This document shows, one piece after another, positions 9,201-20,600 of a stretch of DNA of 31,598 nucleotides. Each line of letters starts with the position of its first letter. Within the stretch, counting starts at the first letter, position 1. This stretch comes from Smittium mucronatum (Eukaryota > Kickxellomycota > Harpellomycetes > Harpellales > Legeriomycetaceae). The stretch lies in assembly GCA_001953115.1 (NCBI GenBank), contig LSSL01002321.1:1-31598 (forward strand), written 5' to 3'. The translations under genes and the position numbers were made by a program. A model generated the notes under the pieces. It worked only from the letters and a program-made list of their open reading frames with translations, was not told where the DNA came from and made no database searches.

Positions 9201-12200
9201 AAATTAGACCCTATATTATCGGACCATGAGATAATTGGATATTTAAACTCCTTCTCCTCAAGAATCTCTATCAATTCGCTTGCCTATGAGGATAATTTTT
9301 ATTTTAAAATGAGCAGAATATCAAAAACTTCATCTGAGCTGATTTTCAATTATTCCTTGGATGCTGACGGCAAATTATCATCTGGGCTGATTCTTAAACT
9401 GTTTTTAAGTTCAAGAGCAAACGTAGTTCTTAACAATTCTCAAGTACTTGAATTAATCTCTACCATTCTTGACAGCCAGACTAGAGAAAATGATCATTTT
9501 AAAATAATCACCACTATTGAGCTGATTGAAAGTTTAAGTAAAAAATACGACATTGATCTCTGGATTCATAAACATAGTCTCATTCTATCAGAAGCTTATT
9601 ATTCTGTAGGTCAGTTTGATTCTTCTTTCCTTTTTGCCTGTAAATTTATGGACTATCTTCTTAACCAAAGTCTTATACAAAACGAGACCATTCAAACCAA
9701 AATGGGTATAATATCAAGCCTCGAAAAACTGACAATATTATACTGTTCTATCTTCTCGATTTCAATGAGGAATGGCTCTTATTTACAAAAATTCGGCCTC
9801 AGCCATGTTGACTTTTATTTCTTCTTGGAGTCCATTATTTCAAATTTGGCATATCTAATTCTTGACTATCCTCAAATTTTGAAGTCCTTTTCTGAATTAA
9901 GACTCTTTTATTCCGCATTTGTGGAGGTACTCTCTCTAAATAATTTGACGCCTACTCTCCGCAATTTCGTAATTCCTATAGAGATTAAAAAACCTGAATT
10001 TGTGGAACTGCTAAAATTAGAATTTGACCGTTTAAAATCTGAAATTTTATTGTTTGACAACACATTTTCTTCACATCATAACTGCTCGGATTTAATATCC
10101 AAAGATGACATAGAAGATTCAGTTCATCGCTTGTCGTCTTTCGACTCTCCTAAAAATTATAATAAATCCTGCTTAAAGTTGCTTGACTCAACTCTTAAAA
10201 TTTTATCGCCTACTAACGGCACATTCAATATCAGCAATCTTCTGGTTAACCCGAAATCTCCTCAGGTTTTAATATCGGATTATTTTTACCCGCGCTATTA
10301 TGATTTGGAACATATATTCAAGCACTCATTTTTTCATGACCTTTTCGATTTAGATGTAAACTGCAGTCAATTCGGGTTTTTCGGTTCAGAAATTAAAGAG
10401 TATTCAAACTTGGCTAGTATATATAAAGTTTTTAAATACTCTGGAGAAAATGACAACCGCTCTACCCACAAAGAATCGAGAAACCATCTAATTTCCATGA
10501 TCAGTAAAAACTTTCTCCATGATCCTAAATCAATTTATTCGTTTTGCAGAAATTTATTTGTTCTATTCGACGATTCTGGCCGAGAAAAATCAATCGTTTT
10601 TCAAATTCTCCCGCCTAAATCTAAAACTATTTCTAGTCTCGCGCTACTAGATCATGTTATTGAAAACCATTTTAATTCTCATCTCCCAGAAGTTTGCGGA
10701 CATTTGCGCAGTGAAATGCCCAAATCAGATACCTTTGAATCTACTTTATCTAACATAATAAATTCAATTTGTTACCACGGTGGATTTATTGAGTCTTTCA
10801 ATCCAAATCACAAACCCAAAGATAATCTTGATAGCACATTTGAAGCTCTCTCAAAATCGCTTTCAGTTGGTGATGACATATACATCAAGCAAAAAATCAA
10901 GTATACTCTATGCTCTTTCCATTACGCTTCTGGAAGTTTGCCAAATTCAGAAATGTTTGACTTGATGATAGATTTGGTTTCTAATTACAGAGGCTCTGAA
11001 ATAGATAGAGTGATGCCCACCCGATTATTTTCGATAGCCACCAGTGACGGTTTTTGCATTGACAGCAGACTGGAGCAATGGGTTGATTGGTTGTGCCCTA
11101 TGGTATACCAATTAGTTTGTGGGTTGGCAAGCCATAGTTATATTACGCAGAAGAACTGCTATTTGATACTATCTTTCTTTATTGAAAATGGAAAAATTGA
11201 TTTTGTGATTAATTACATTTTGGGTAAACGTTCTGAAAACCCGTGTTATGATTACAAAGATATAGGCTCGAATGGTTCTCCATCTGAAACTCACGTTGAA
11301 TTTGTTAGGTTACTGATTGAAAAAATGAGGCATGCTAATCCTGAGTTGGTATCAGCGTCATATTCATTCATAAACGAATCTATGAAACTAATGCGATTAA
11401 TAAGCGACGAATTCATGACGTTATTTTCTAAGGCCAAAGAAGAATTATCTAGGTATTTTAAATTCAAAACGGGACCTAAAGGAATACTTGAAATAATGAA
11501 ACCATTAACAGACAAAGTTTCCTCGTCACAGTATTCTTCTGGTTACGAAATAAGTTTCATTAGCAAATTTAAGCCATTGATCGAAAACCTGGTTACATTT
11601 ACCATTCTGAAAATCGATGAGTTTGATTCTTTTGAAATGTTCTGGAACGAGAGAAACTCCTTTTCCTATATCCAGTATATGATTTTAAATTTCAACAATC
11701 CCTCCAAAAAATCATCCTTCTTGTCTATGAGATCATTGAACAATAAATTAGACTCGGTGTGTACCGTTCCTATACCTGTACTTTTGAAGCCCCTATCTAC
11801 AACAATGAATCTGGTTAGCATAAGCAATAATTTAGCCTATATAAAATCTATATCTCATAGGTTCAAATTTTTGGAGCAAACTAAGACAAGACCAAAGCTA
11901 ATTACCATGTTTTTGGATGTAAACGACGAGTCTCGTCAGACGGACTTTATTCTCAAAGGAGGAGAGGACGTTAATGGTGATTTACGCATAAATCAGATGT
12001 GGGAAACCATAAATGAGACCATACCTGATCTCAAGTTGAAAACCTATGGTGTGATACCTATTGCTTATTGCGGAGGGTATATTCAAGTTATAAGCAATGT
12101 CCATTCTTTGTTTTCAATTTACAAACCCTACCTCAAATCTCCTGAATTCTGCTCCAAAATCGGAAAAAATTTAGTGGGTGATTTTTCCAATCCCTTGAAA

Positions 12201-13571
12201 CTTTTTGATCTAATTAAAACCTCTGTCGGTAATGATAGATTAGAAGTATACAATAAACTATCAGATTTAGTCCCGGACAACTTAATTAATTCATTCCTCC
12301 TTACGAATTCAAATTCGAGTTACGATTATATTCTAAGACATCAGAATTTCGTTCGCTCTTTAGCTGGAATATCAATATCTGGTTATCTTGTTGGACTCGG
12401 CGATAGACACTTAGATAATATAATGGTAAGCAGTATTACTGGAGCTCTAGTGAACGTTGATTTGAACATGAGTTTCGAGCGTGGTATGCTCTTGAAAAAT
12501 ATTGAAACTGTTCCGTACAGAATGACCAGAAGTCTGCAATATTTCGTTGGGAGACCATCTATTAAGAATAATTTCCTTGCTATTAGAGGAGGGGGTATTT
12601 ATTTAAAGAGCAGTTCAAAGCTTTTACTCGGTTGTAGGAGTATTAAGGAACAATTAATTAATGGGATAATGATAAGTTTTGAATTTGACCCTACTCTAGA
12701 GTGGATCCAACTATCCAACAAAGATCCCCGATTTGAATTTGATTTTACTGGTGTCAAAGATTCTGAAAAAAATCAAGTAGATCTAATCTCTAGTGATCCG
12801 GAAAATCAAGGCTCTGACTATTTGCAAGAAAATCTCGAACCAAGGTCTCAAGAAAGCTTTAAATTATTTTCTCAAGATGAATATATGAACTCTAATGAGT
12901 TTCAAATATTCAAGGATCAGATATCCCAATTAGGTTCTTCACATCCTGATAATCCCCCAGATATAATTGATAAAAATACTGGACTTGGTTTCGCAATTTC
13001 AGAAAAGATTGAATATTTCGAAATCTGCAAAAATCAAATGGTTAAGAGCAACTATCAAAACATACACAAAACTGGCCTCTCTAATATTTCAGGAAAAAGC
13101 TTCATTCCACTTGTCCCCAAGAGGAATTCTAGTGCAGATGAATTAAATACCCCTGAGCCAAAACAACAAAGCTTAGGCCACACTAAAATATCTTCTTCCA
13201 CAAGGCTTAATGATGTTGAGAGCTATTTAACTCCATCAATCGATTATTTTATTCCAGCAACTGATGCATTTGGTAGCTTTAGTGATCCCAAGTATTCAGA
13301 TTTATTAAGTTTGTCAGCTCGATTGATCGCTATTAATGCTCGTAATAATCTAACGGCTAAACTTTGCACTCATATTGATTTTAACAGTGATGACTTTTTC
13401 GATATCAAAGGTGAAATATCTGATTCTCAGAGTTATAATATTGGCAAATATCTTTCCCAGAAAAAAAACAACTTTACAAACAGCGAAAAACAAACACTGT
13501 TGTTATGGGACGCTTCTTCCAAGAATGTTAACTTAATCAATATGTATGAGGGGTGGAGTTTTTGGTTTTAA
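6246..13571 (+). CDS. SMG1: SMG1-like PI3K-related protein kinase (six exons)
   Basis: Joining exons 6246-6336, 6471-6732, 6781-6997, 7046-7503, 7586-7659 and 7759-13571 gives 6915 nt, an exact 2304 codons plus TAA, with no internal stop. The first half is Leu/Ser/Asn-rich alpha-helical sequence typical of HEAT/FAT solenoids. The kinase domain spans about residues 1750-2015: ILKGGED holds the ATP-site lysine (K1767), GLGDRHLDN the catalytic loop (D1916, N1921) and NVDLN the metal site (D1935, DLN in place of DFG). A VPYRMTRSL segment and FDPTLEW follow. The protein ends LINMYEGWSFWF, a FATC tail. The closest family pattern I know is SMG1 (VPFRMTQ, YDP..DW, QLYEGWTAWV) rather than ATR, TOR or ATM. 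SMG1 phosphorylates UPF1 in nonsense-mediated decay. The length is near that of nematode SMG-1 and well short of human SMG1 (about 3660). The kinase-FATC spacer is only about 260 residues. Exon 1 is the least certain part, but exons 2 and 3 contain no ATG, so a start upstream is required. Confidence 0.82.
6337..6470 (+). other. Intron 1 of SMG1-like gene
   Basis: The donor is CCAG|GTACTA and the acceptor TTTATAAG| at 6470 (134 nt, phase 1). It restores the frame from a Lys/Arg-rich first exon into exon 2. An alternative acceptor at 6379 (TTTACAG) leads to a stop at 6439-6441 and was rejected. Confidence 0.5.
6733..6780 (+). other. Intron 2 of SMG1-like gene
   Basis: The donor is TC|GTAATA and the acceptor CCTTTAG| (48 nt, phase 2). 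It contains the TAA that would otherwise end the exon 2 frame. An alternative donor at 6673 (AG|GTATAT) would lose about 20 protein-like residues. Confidence 0.75.
6998..7045 (+). other. Intron 3 of SMG1-like gene
   Basis: The donor is TTT|GTATCT and the acceptor TTTCATTAG| (48 nt, phase 0). Reading through it would stop at the TAG of the acceptor. Confidence 0.75.
7504..7585 (+). other. Intron 4 of SMG1-like gene
   Basis: The donor is CAAG|GTATTA and the acceptor TTGATAAG| (82 nt, phase 2). The ATAAG acceptor is the same type as that proposed for intron 1. Confidence 0.7.
7660..7758 (+). other. Intron 5 of SMG1-like gene
   Basis: The donor is GATG|GTAATA and the acceptor CTTTATTTAG| (99 nt, phase 1). 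It joins the short 74-nt exon 5 to the large last exon in frame. An in-frame TAA at the end of the read-through frame (7680-7682) shows that the intron is needed. Confidence 0.75.
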
Positions 13572-13762
13572 TGACATATTTTTATTTAGTTTTTTGATAT
13601 TGCGAATGCTATTTTCACCACAACCTATTATTCGAGGTGAAATATATAATTTTTTACAACACTCCTATATTTCCTATTTTTTTTTCATCCATAAATAATT
13701 AACCTATCCCAAAAATATCTGTGTGCGTAACGCTTTAATTATGATTCTCATTTATTGTTTGA

Positions 13763-14071
13763 TTTTTAATATATGCGGTGGTGAAAAAAAAAAAATCAAT
13801 ATCACCTCTTGCTTTTATATTTTTTTGCCCTTTTTGCAAAAAAAATACTCTAGAGACAATCGAGCACCTATTTTTAGTGTGCGAAAAATGGGATACCGTC
13901 CGTAAAAATACAATTAAGCGATTTTTCGCCCAAAATATTATTTTTCGAGAAAGTGTTAATGTGTCTTCTTCCGAGCCAGCTCAGTTGGAACAGATCGGAA
14001 AACTCCTTGGGGAGGAGTATAAAAAATATTTTTGTCAGCTCCGAGCTGACGGCACCAGCCAAATAATTTAA
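13763..14071 (+). pseudogene. C-terminal fragment of a LINE reverse transcriptase
   Basis: A frame following a TGA at 13760-13762 ends with TAA at 14069-14071. It encodes CPFC, then nine residues, then H, four residues and C (C-x2-C-x9-H-x4-C), followed by EKWDTVR. This is the zinc-knuckle-like module at the C-terminus of many non-LTR retrotransposon polyproteins (ET.EHLF..C...W..R). The reverse-transcriptase core and endonuclease are absent, so the copy is 5'-truncated, as is usual for target-primed insertion. It sits about 190 bp downstream of the SMG1-like stop, in the same orientation. Its first 15 or so residues, including an A12 run, may be flanking DNA rather than element sequence. Confidence 0.7.
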
Positions 14072-14265
14072 CTTATATAGGCGAAACTTTTGGATGGAAT
14101 TCGTGTTGCCCGTCTATTAATACTGTAAAGTATTAATAGATCGCCAGCCCCCTTGAACCAATGCCCAGTGGGTACGGAGCTGCTAGAGCGGCGGAGCGGA
14201 GTTGGATAGGAATTTTTTTAGAAAATTTATGACTTTTTTTAAATTTTTTAATAGTGTTTTTAATC
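14072..14265 (+). mobile_element. 3' UTR of the truncated LINE
   Basis: It follows the reverse-transcriptase stop directly and has more G+C than its surroundings. It contains a perfect 12-bp hairpin (14113-14140), the block shared with 5320-5341, a GGTACGGAGC motif and a T-rich end. The exact 3' terminus is obscured by the nested insertion at about 14282-14302. Confidence 0.55.
14113..14140 (+). other. 12-bp perfect hairpin with GTAA tetraloop
   Basis: TCTATTAATACT (14113-14124) and AGTATTAATAGA (14129-14140) are exact reverse complements around GTAA. As RNA the loop is GUAA, a GNRA-type tetraloop. It lies about 40 nt after the reverse-transcriptase stop, in the presumed RT-recognised 3' UTR. 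Confidence 0.8.
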
Positions 14266-14318
14266 ATTTTTATTGAGTTTTTTTTTTGTATCACGGAATT
14301 TTATTTTTATTGAGTTTT
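14266..14318 (-). mobile_element. Micro-insertion of a retroelement 3' end with target-site duplication
   Basis: A 16-bp direct repeat, ATTTTTATTGAGTTTT, occurs at 14266-14281 and 14303-14318. Between the copies lie T's and GTATCACGGAATTTT. The 18 bp at 14288-14305 are the exact reverse complement of the element end at 5502-5519 (AATAAAATTCCGTGATAC), and the T-run corresponds to its poly(A) tail. This reads as a minus-strand insertion of only about 15 bp of element plus tail, bounded by a target-site duplication. Confidence 0.7.
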
Positions 14319-16201
14319 AAAAAAAACTCTACATAAACAAACAAGAAAAAAAACTATTAGTGTTTCTGTAAGTCAATATAGTAATCAAAAAACATATGTA
14401 GTATCAATTTATTTTTTATCTGGATTTTGGTGAAGTTTCAAGTAAATATTATAAAATTGGAAATTTTTATCCCATAGTTCAAAATCTAAGCGAATTGATG
14501 GTTTCACTTATAAAAATATTATAGGAAAGATTTTTATATTGAAAAGTTAATGAACTTCTTCAAAAAAAGACATGGAACAGCTCTATAAACCTTAGCTCTT
14601 AAAATTGGTTTATTAATTGAAAAAATATTTTGAAATTCTTGTACAGGTATCCCTTGATTTTTGCGAACTTTTGTGCCTAAATAATTCACGAAATATAAAA
14701 TTTGCGTTAAAAAATATATATTTATGCAGCGCTACAACAAAATAAAATGTTTAAATTTACCAAAAAAAATAAATTCTTAAGAAATCATAATTATAGATGA
14801 TTTTTTTGCTAAAAATACAGGGATGAAAGTAATTCGTTCTAGGTGGAAAAGTAAAAAGGGTGATATCACAAAAACCAAAAAGATAAAATGTTAGATAATA
14901 ACCCTAAAATGAAAATAAAATATTGAGTTCAAATTCTTGATTTACGCGAAATTGGATCTGATAAGAAAAATCCAAATCAAAACTTTCCCTTTTCAAAAAC
15001 GATCAAAGAGATAAATCTTTATATTGGTTTTATAAATCGTCCTTCACTCTTACCCATTCACAATTTTCCCCAAATACTCCTTGCTTTTCTTAAAATAATC
15101 TGCTTCCCCTTTTTCGCTCCCCAGATTATAACAACATATGCATGACTTTTAATATAATATATCATCCCATTAACCCTTTCTTTTGCGCAGAGTCTTCTAT
15201 AATAAATAGAAATTCTATTAAGCTTAGATTCTTTCTTAATATTTTAAGTTCAGTTTCATTTACCCACCCATCCCATCCCCCCACATACTCAATCTTTTAA
15301 TAGATTAGATACAGTTTAAACTATTTTTTCTCATCTTTTAAATATCAGTTCCTATAAATTTTTTCACTTTTCCCATATCATACCTCTACTCCATTATGTA
15401 AAATAACGAACTGTTTGCTTATTTATTTTTCATTTAATATAAATTTTGATTTATTACAACATTTCAACCGACAGCTCTAACCCGAAAAACATCAAATGAC
15501 AAACATGGAAAAACAACACTTTGCTGACAGAAATCCAAATACAACCCCGACCAACTAATCGAAACGCAACCTTCGAGCAAGAAATCTAACGAAAAACCTC
15601 TATAATTTGTCGAAAATGCATGGTCATAGGTCACACGCCATAAATTAATTTATTAATCGACGTTAATGATAGAAATAGAATTGAATTATAGGAAAATTTA
15701 TAAGTAAGTTCTATTTTAAGTCAAATATTTCAATAAATTTTATGTTTAAATTGAATAAATAACATTTAATGTTTTTATATTATTCAGAATACATATTTTT
15801 CGTTCAATAAACCAAAATCAAATGTGAGTTTTGTATATTTTTTTTATATAATTATTGACATTTATTATGATTTCACTTTTCAACCATTTGATTTATTGGT
15901 ATATAACTTTAAATAAAATAACTCGGTTATTTTAAAGTATATTATTTAAATCATTTTTATAATCTAAATAAGTTGCACATTGATTATTTAAATATATTTC
16001 TTGACTTCTTCAATGTGGTTTTTTGTGTAAACATACTTTATCCACTTTTTGGGCTATACTTTTAGATCTATAAATATCATCATCTGCGTTTTTAAATAAA
16101 TTTATTCCTCTTTATATGGGTTTGAACCATTTGAAAAAAATAATAATAATAATCCGAGTTTCGTGATTTTTTTTGATTTTCTAACTATTCGCTTTCAATT
16201 G
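14319..16201. other. A+T-rich, no gene seen
   Basis: There are no open frames of note. The plus strand is pyrimidine-rich around 15040-15300. A+T content increases towards 15.65 kb. No tRNA-like or other RNA-gene pattern was recognised. Confidence 0.5.
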
Positions 16202-17644
16202 TTATTTTATATTTTTCATCATCGCAGCCGGTATATTCGCATTCAATTTCGTTTTTTTATCAATAAATGCGTTGATATCATTTATAAAAATATCACCGAG
16301 CCCCAAATTTGAGCCAATACTAAAACACCAAAATTTGAGCTCTGATATCTTAGTGGTAATTTTACTGATTTCAGCGTTTGAAATCTATGGGACTATTTTA
16401 TTCCAAACCCCTTTCAGAAAAGAAGATGGAATTTTTCCCCAGAGCTCTGAAACTAAGTATATCACCTCTATTATATTGATTTTTTTCTTAAAGCTTCTAC
16501 AGAGATATATTTTAAATTTATTGCTAAACCCAATAATTCAGAGTATTTCTTGATTTATTAATCCTTGAGTGTTGAAATTACGCCCTGATACATAGGCTGG
16601 ATTAATGAAGTTGTGTTTGGTTTTGTAAACTTAATTTCAATATTATAATATAAGCCAACTAGATATTTCAGATTTACGGAGGCATTGTCAATTAGTTGAA
16701 GTATTTTGAAATACACACTAATATTGGCACAGTGTTCCTTGAGCTCTAGTTTAAGATAGTTTATAAAATATTCCTTAAATATCTCTTTGGTCATGTAAAA
16801 TTTTTATTATGATCTCCATATCACCGGAAGATTTTTTTTTGTTGATATTTTTAAAAGATCTTGGTTTTCAACTGAATATATAACCATGGTTTTTAATCTA
16901 TAATCACCTGTAGAGTTTTATCCTACCATCAAGGTAAAATTTTCTCTTAAAGGTTTGATCTCCAGAGCGGTATTTTCTTTTATAGAAATAAAATTTCTTG
17001 GTGACATTCTTTTTCAATAAAAAAATGTCTCATCAAATGTTGAACACCTATTTTTTTATATAAAACAATTTAATTTGTTTAAATTTGAAAAAATTTCTTT
17101 TTCCTGAAAGGTAAATAGTATTTTTCACCCGTTATTCTGCTAAGTAAATTTGGAAATCTTTTGGCATATTAATGATCTCCGCTGGTAGCTTCACCGATGA
17201 ATTTAATTTTATGGAGTCAAATATTTCTTTTAGAAGTTTTTCTAACCACTCACTAGTTGTGGAGAAAGGTGGTGCTTTCATTTGCTTATTCTCATTGCTG
17301 ACCTTTTTAAAAATCGAAATGGCTTTAAGCTTAATTGTAGTGGCTGTGACTGATTACGTTTTTTATAATTGGGCGTTTATTCACTTTTTAAGCCTTTTTT
17401 TCCATGAACGGAAAACTTCCTGGTATTTTATAATATTTCCTACCCTTACTATTCTCGGATATATTTTTTTCAATTTTTCTTAAATCTTCTGAAGCTTTTT
17501 TATATACTCCAAAGTGCTTTTACTTTTCTTTTTTTTTTTCGCTACCTTGGAAACGCTTTTTTCTGTTTCCATAATATCCAATATTTCTATAGTTTTCGAT
17601 ATATTTAATGTATTATTCTTTCTTTTGAGGCTTTCTTTACTCAT
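16202..17644 (-). pseudogene. Decayed pogo/Tigger (CENP-B-like) DDE transposase
   Basis: Read on the minus strand, this is a nearly full-length transposase broken by many stops and frameshifts. From ATG 17644-17642, 54 codons resemble a Psq/CENP-B helix-turn-helix (TIEILDIMETEKSVSKVAKK...SKSTL). A second frame at about 17340-17132 resembles the CENP-B DNA-binding segment (STTSEWLEKL). Then FDETFFY carries the first catalytic Asp (codon 17034-17032), and later pieces include STGDYRLKTMVIYSVEN and NLPVIWRS. The longest intact piece (16794-16558) has LIDNAS (second Asp, 16689-16687) and KPNTTSLIQPMYQGVI. The third Asp of the family motif QPMDQGVI is Tyr here (16590-16588). C-terminal remnants (ELWGKIPSSFLKGVWNKI) run to about 16202. 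Terminal inverted repeats were not found. Clearly dead. Confidence 0.85.
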
Positions 17645-20600
17645 ATTTGCAATCCGTGTATTACACGCTAAAAACTTACAGATAATTTGGGATTGTGTAG
17701 TTATTTAAATTATTTGGTATTGATCAGCTTAAATTTGAAAATAAAAATAAAAATTTCACAATACATTTTAATTGGATATTAGTCAATTTATAAATTAAAA
17801 AATCGAATTTATTGGATATATACATCCGCAAAAACTGAAAATATCCATAAAAAAATGGAACAGAAAATTCGATTCAGCGAAAGCACAAAATTCGCGTAAA
17901 AATAATTCCGTAAAATGAGGGCTACCTATAATTAAGCCAAAACCCGAATTAAATTAATTCGAAATATACAGCTAATTAAAGGTACGATTGTTATTTTTCA
18001 AAAAATATCCTTTAAAAAAATCTAAAGGCTTCAAACCCCCCAAAAAATGCCATCAAAAACAAATTTAATCAGCCTGATTTATAAAAGTGTTTATAAAGAT
18101 GAAAGTATATATGAAGAGATTCTGATAAAAAAGATTAATATTTATTTGTACTCACAGCACCCCTCCCTCACCTAAAAAAATACTAATAAATTCTACAATG
18201 AGAATTATATTATTAAATTTCAAAATATATCACGCTTGATATCACTCGAAGCTAAGGGTTTTCTACATGAAATTTCTAAAAAAATTCACAAAAAAGCTTT
18301 AAAAACTATATTTTAACTTTTTATGCAAAAACATTGGAGAGAACTAGGCTCAATTTAGAGTTTGGGTGTACGATTCTGATTAATAATTCTAAAACCAATT
18401 ATAAAAACATACCCAATTTATATTTTATTATGGATTAATATTTAATTTTATCATATTTTTATGTTATTTAGCTGAAAATGTTAAATTATTTATGAAAATA
18501 CATGTTATATTTGGTGGAAATAAAATCAAAATATATCAGATATTAATTTATGTGGAAAAAGTGACTTTATTATTCTTCTCATAATTCAGAAATATTGATC
18601 TTTTGTATATAAGAGATTATAATTACTTAATTTGAAACTATTTTAACTATAAAAAGTGTCATACCATGTCCTATAAATTGTGCTAAATTCCTATAGCCTG
18701 TGTAACCGGTGTATTTTTCTGGAAAAATTAAAAAAATCTTAAATTGATCTAATCCAGATTCATTTTGTTGGAAAATCATTTATTTTATCAGGTGTATAAA
18801 CCCGCCTGCAGTCTTTAAAAAAAGACCAATCACATAAAGTTCGATTTCGGTTAGCTTAAAAAGTATAAATCTGTAAAAAAAACTATCATTAATTCTGGGA
18901 AGAACGTTATAAATTTTTTAGCTATGCGGATATGAGAATTAACAAAAAATATATCATAAAAGAAGAGATAGTTGATCCTGAATAGAGAAAAAATATGAAA
19001 AAATATAGACTGAAATATTATTTCGGAGTTTTTCAATCAGCCGAACTTTCTGTTTCAAACATCTAGGGGTTTGAAATCCTAAGAAAAATGGAAGAAAGAG
19101 TATAAAGTGAGGGATAGTATATCCCAAAGAATTCCAGGCCCTATTTATGAAAAATATAGAATTTAAGCTAGAGAAATCAAAAATAGATTTACCACAGTAA
19201 AAAATTTATTGGGAATATAGTAAATATTTTTTTGGATTATATATAATCAGGCTAAAAATCAATCCTGCAATTCAATTAATTTTCGTTAGCACCATCCCAA
19301 AATAATATAATGTAATTAATATGCAAATGTGAAAATTTAAAATCACAAAAAGTGATAGAGAAAATAATTAAGATTTTTTATGTTTCTTATCTGAGCTCCA
19401 AAATTTAAACGATTTTTTTTCACCGAAAATTTTCCAAATAATGCCGCTTTAAATGTAAAAAAAACAGAAAATTTGTAAAAGAAGAGCTTTCAAACGATAT
19501 ATAAATTTAATGGTGTGAAAAAAATATATTTTTTAATTTCTGGATTCGCTTTTGGGAAAAAAAAAAAATTTAAACCAACATATAAAGTTTGAAAAAAACC
19601 TTCTTTTCACAAAAGTGTCTGTATTTGCTAATAAAACCCTTAAATTGATAATATTTGAAATCATATTGATAATATATAAAATAAAAAAATTATATTGTAT
19701 TAATTAAAAAAAAAGACTAAAATTAGATTTAGATTTAACACAACTATAATAGATCCTATTAAATATAAAATCTCGAATTCTGACTATATCTTGATATATA
19801 TATATATATATTATTTACTCAGCTGACAGGTATGGGGGCAATTAAACTCTTATTCAAGCTAAAATTAAGTGTTGCCTTTATATGAGTAAATTTATAAATC
19901 GGCCACATTGACTGGAAGTATCACAAAAATCCTAAAAAAAAAACTCGGATTTAAAGCTTTGCGATTAATTCAATAGTATAAACTATGAATTAAAAAAATA
20001 ATCGATCGGAAAAAATAATTGGTTTCTAAAAAGTGAGTGGTACGAATGAGAAAAGTATATACGTACGGTCAAATTTAACTTTTACATAACTAAAAGTGAC
20101 CAAAATATGAGAGTTTTAAATTTTTCAGTTCACAGGGCTCTTATTTTGACATTAATTTTATAATTAGAATTATTTAAAAGTATTTTTTTACAGATTTGAG
20201 TCAAGAGAAAATCGCGAACTGATAAAATTTATTTTGGAATATTATTTATTTTATAAAATATTTCTAAAAAATAAAAAATGGTTTATTGATTTCCGTCAGC
20301 AAAAGATTAATGAAGTTATAAAAATAATTCGATTTTCTTACTTCTAATTAAAATCCAATAAAAAATTAGATATTAGTCAATAATCCAACATTTAATTTAT
20401 TTAATACAGGTGTAATAGATCCAGATAGATTTTTTTGACTGTTACAAATTATGAAAAAGTAATAATTTCTGTTTAAAAAAATACGAAAAAATTTCAAATA
20501 TAAATTTGATATCAAATACTATTTAAAGGCGAAAAATTTATTTAAAGAATCTAAAATTTTGGTTTTAATTTTTTCATAGAAAAAAATATTTTGAAGATTA

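Noticed and set aside
16272..16553. 93-codon plus-strand frame, membrane-like
   Set aside because: It is also antisense to the transposase C-terminus (ELWGKIPSSFLKG on the other strand).
17172..17483. 103-codon plus-strand frame rich in Phe/Ile/Leu
   Set aside because: It is the antisense of the decayed transposase; the hydrophobic look comes from reading Lys/Glu-rich codons backwards.
16000..18000. Terminal inverted repeats of the Tigger-like fossil
   Set aside because: I compared the flanks by eye and found no pair long enough to support; A+T richness makes short matches meaningless.
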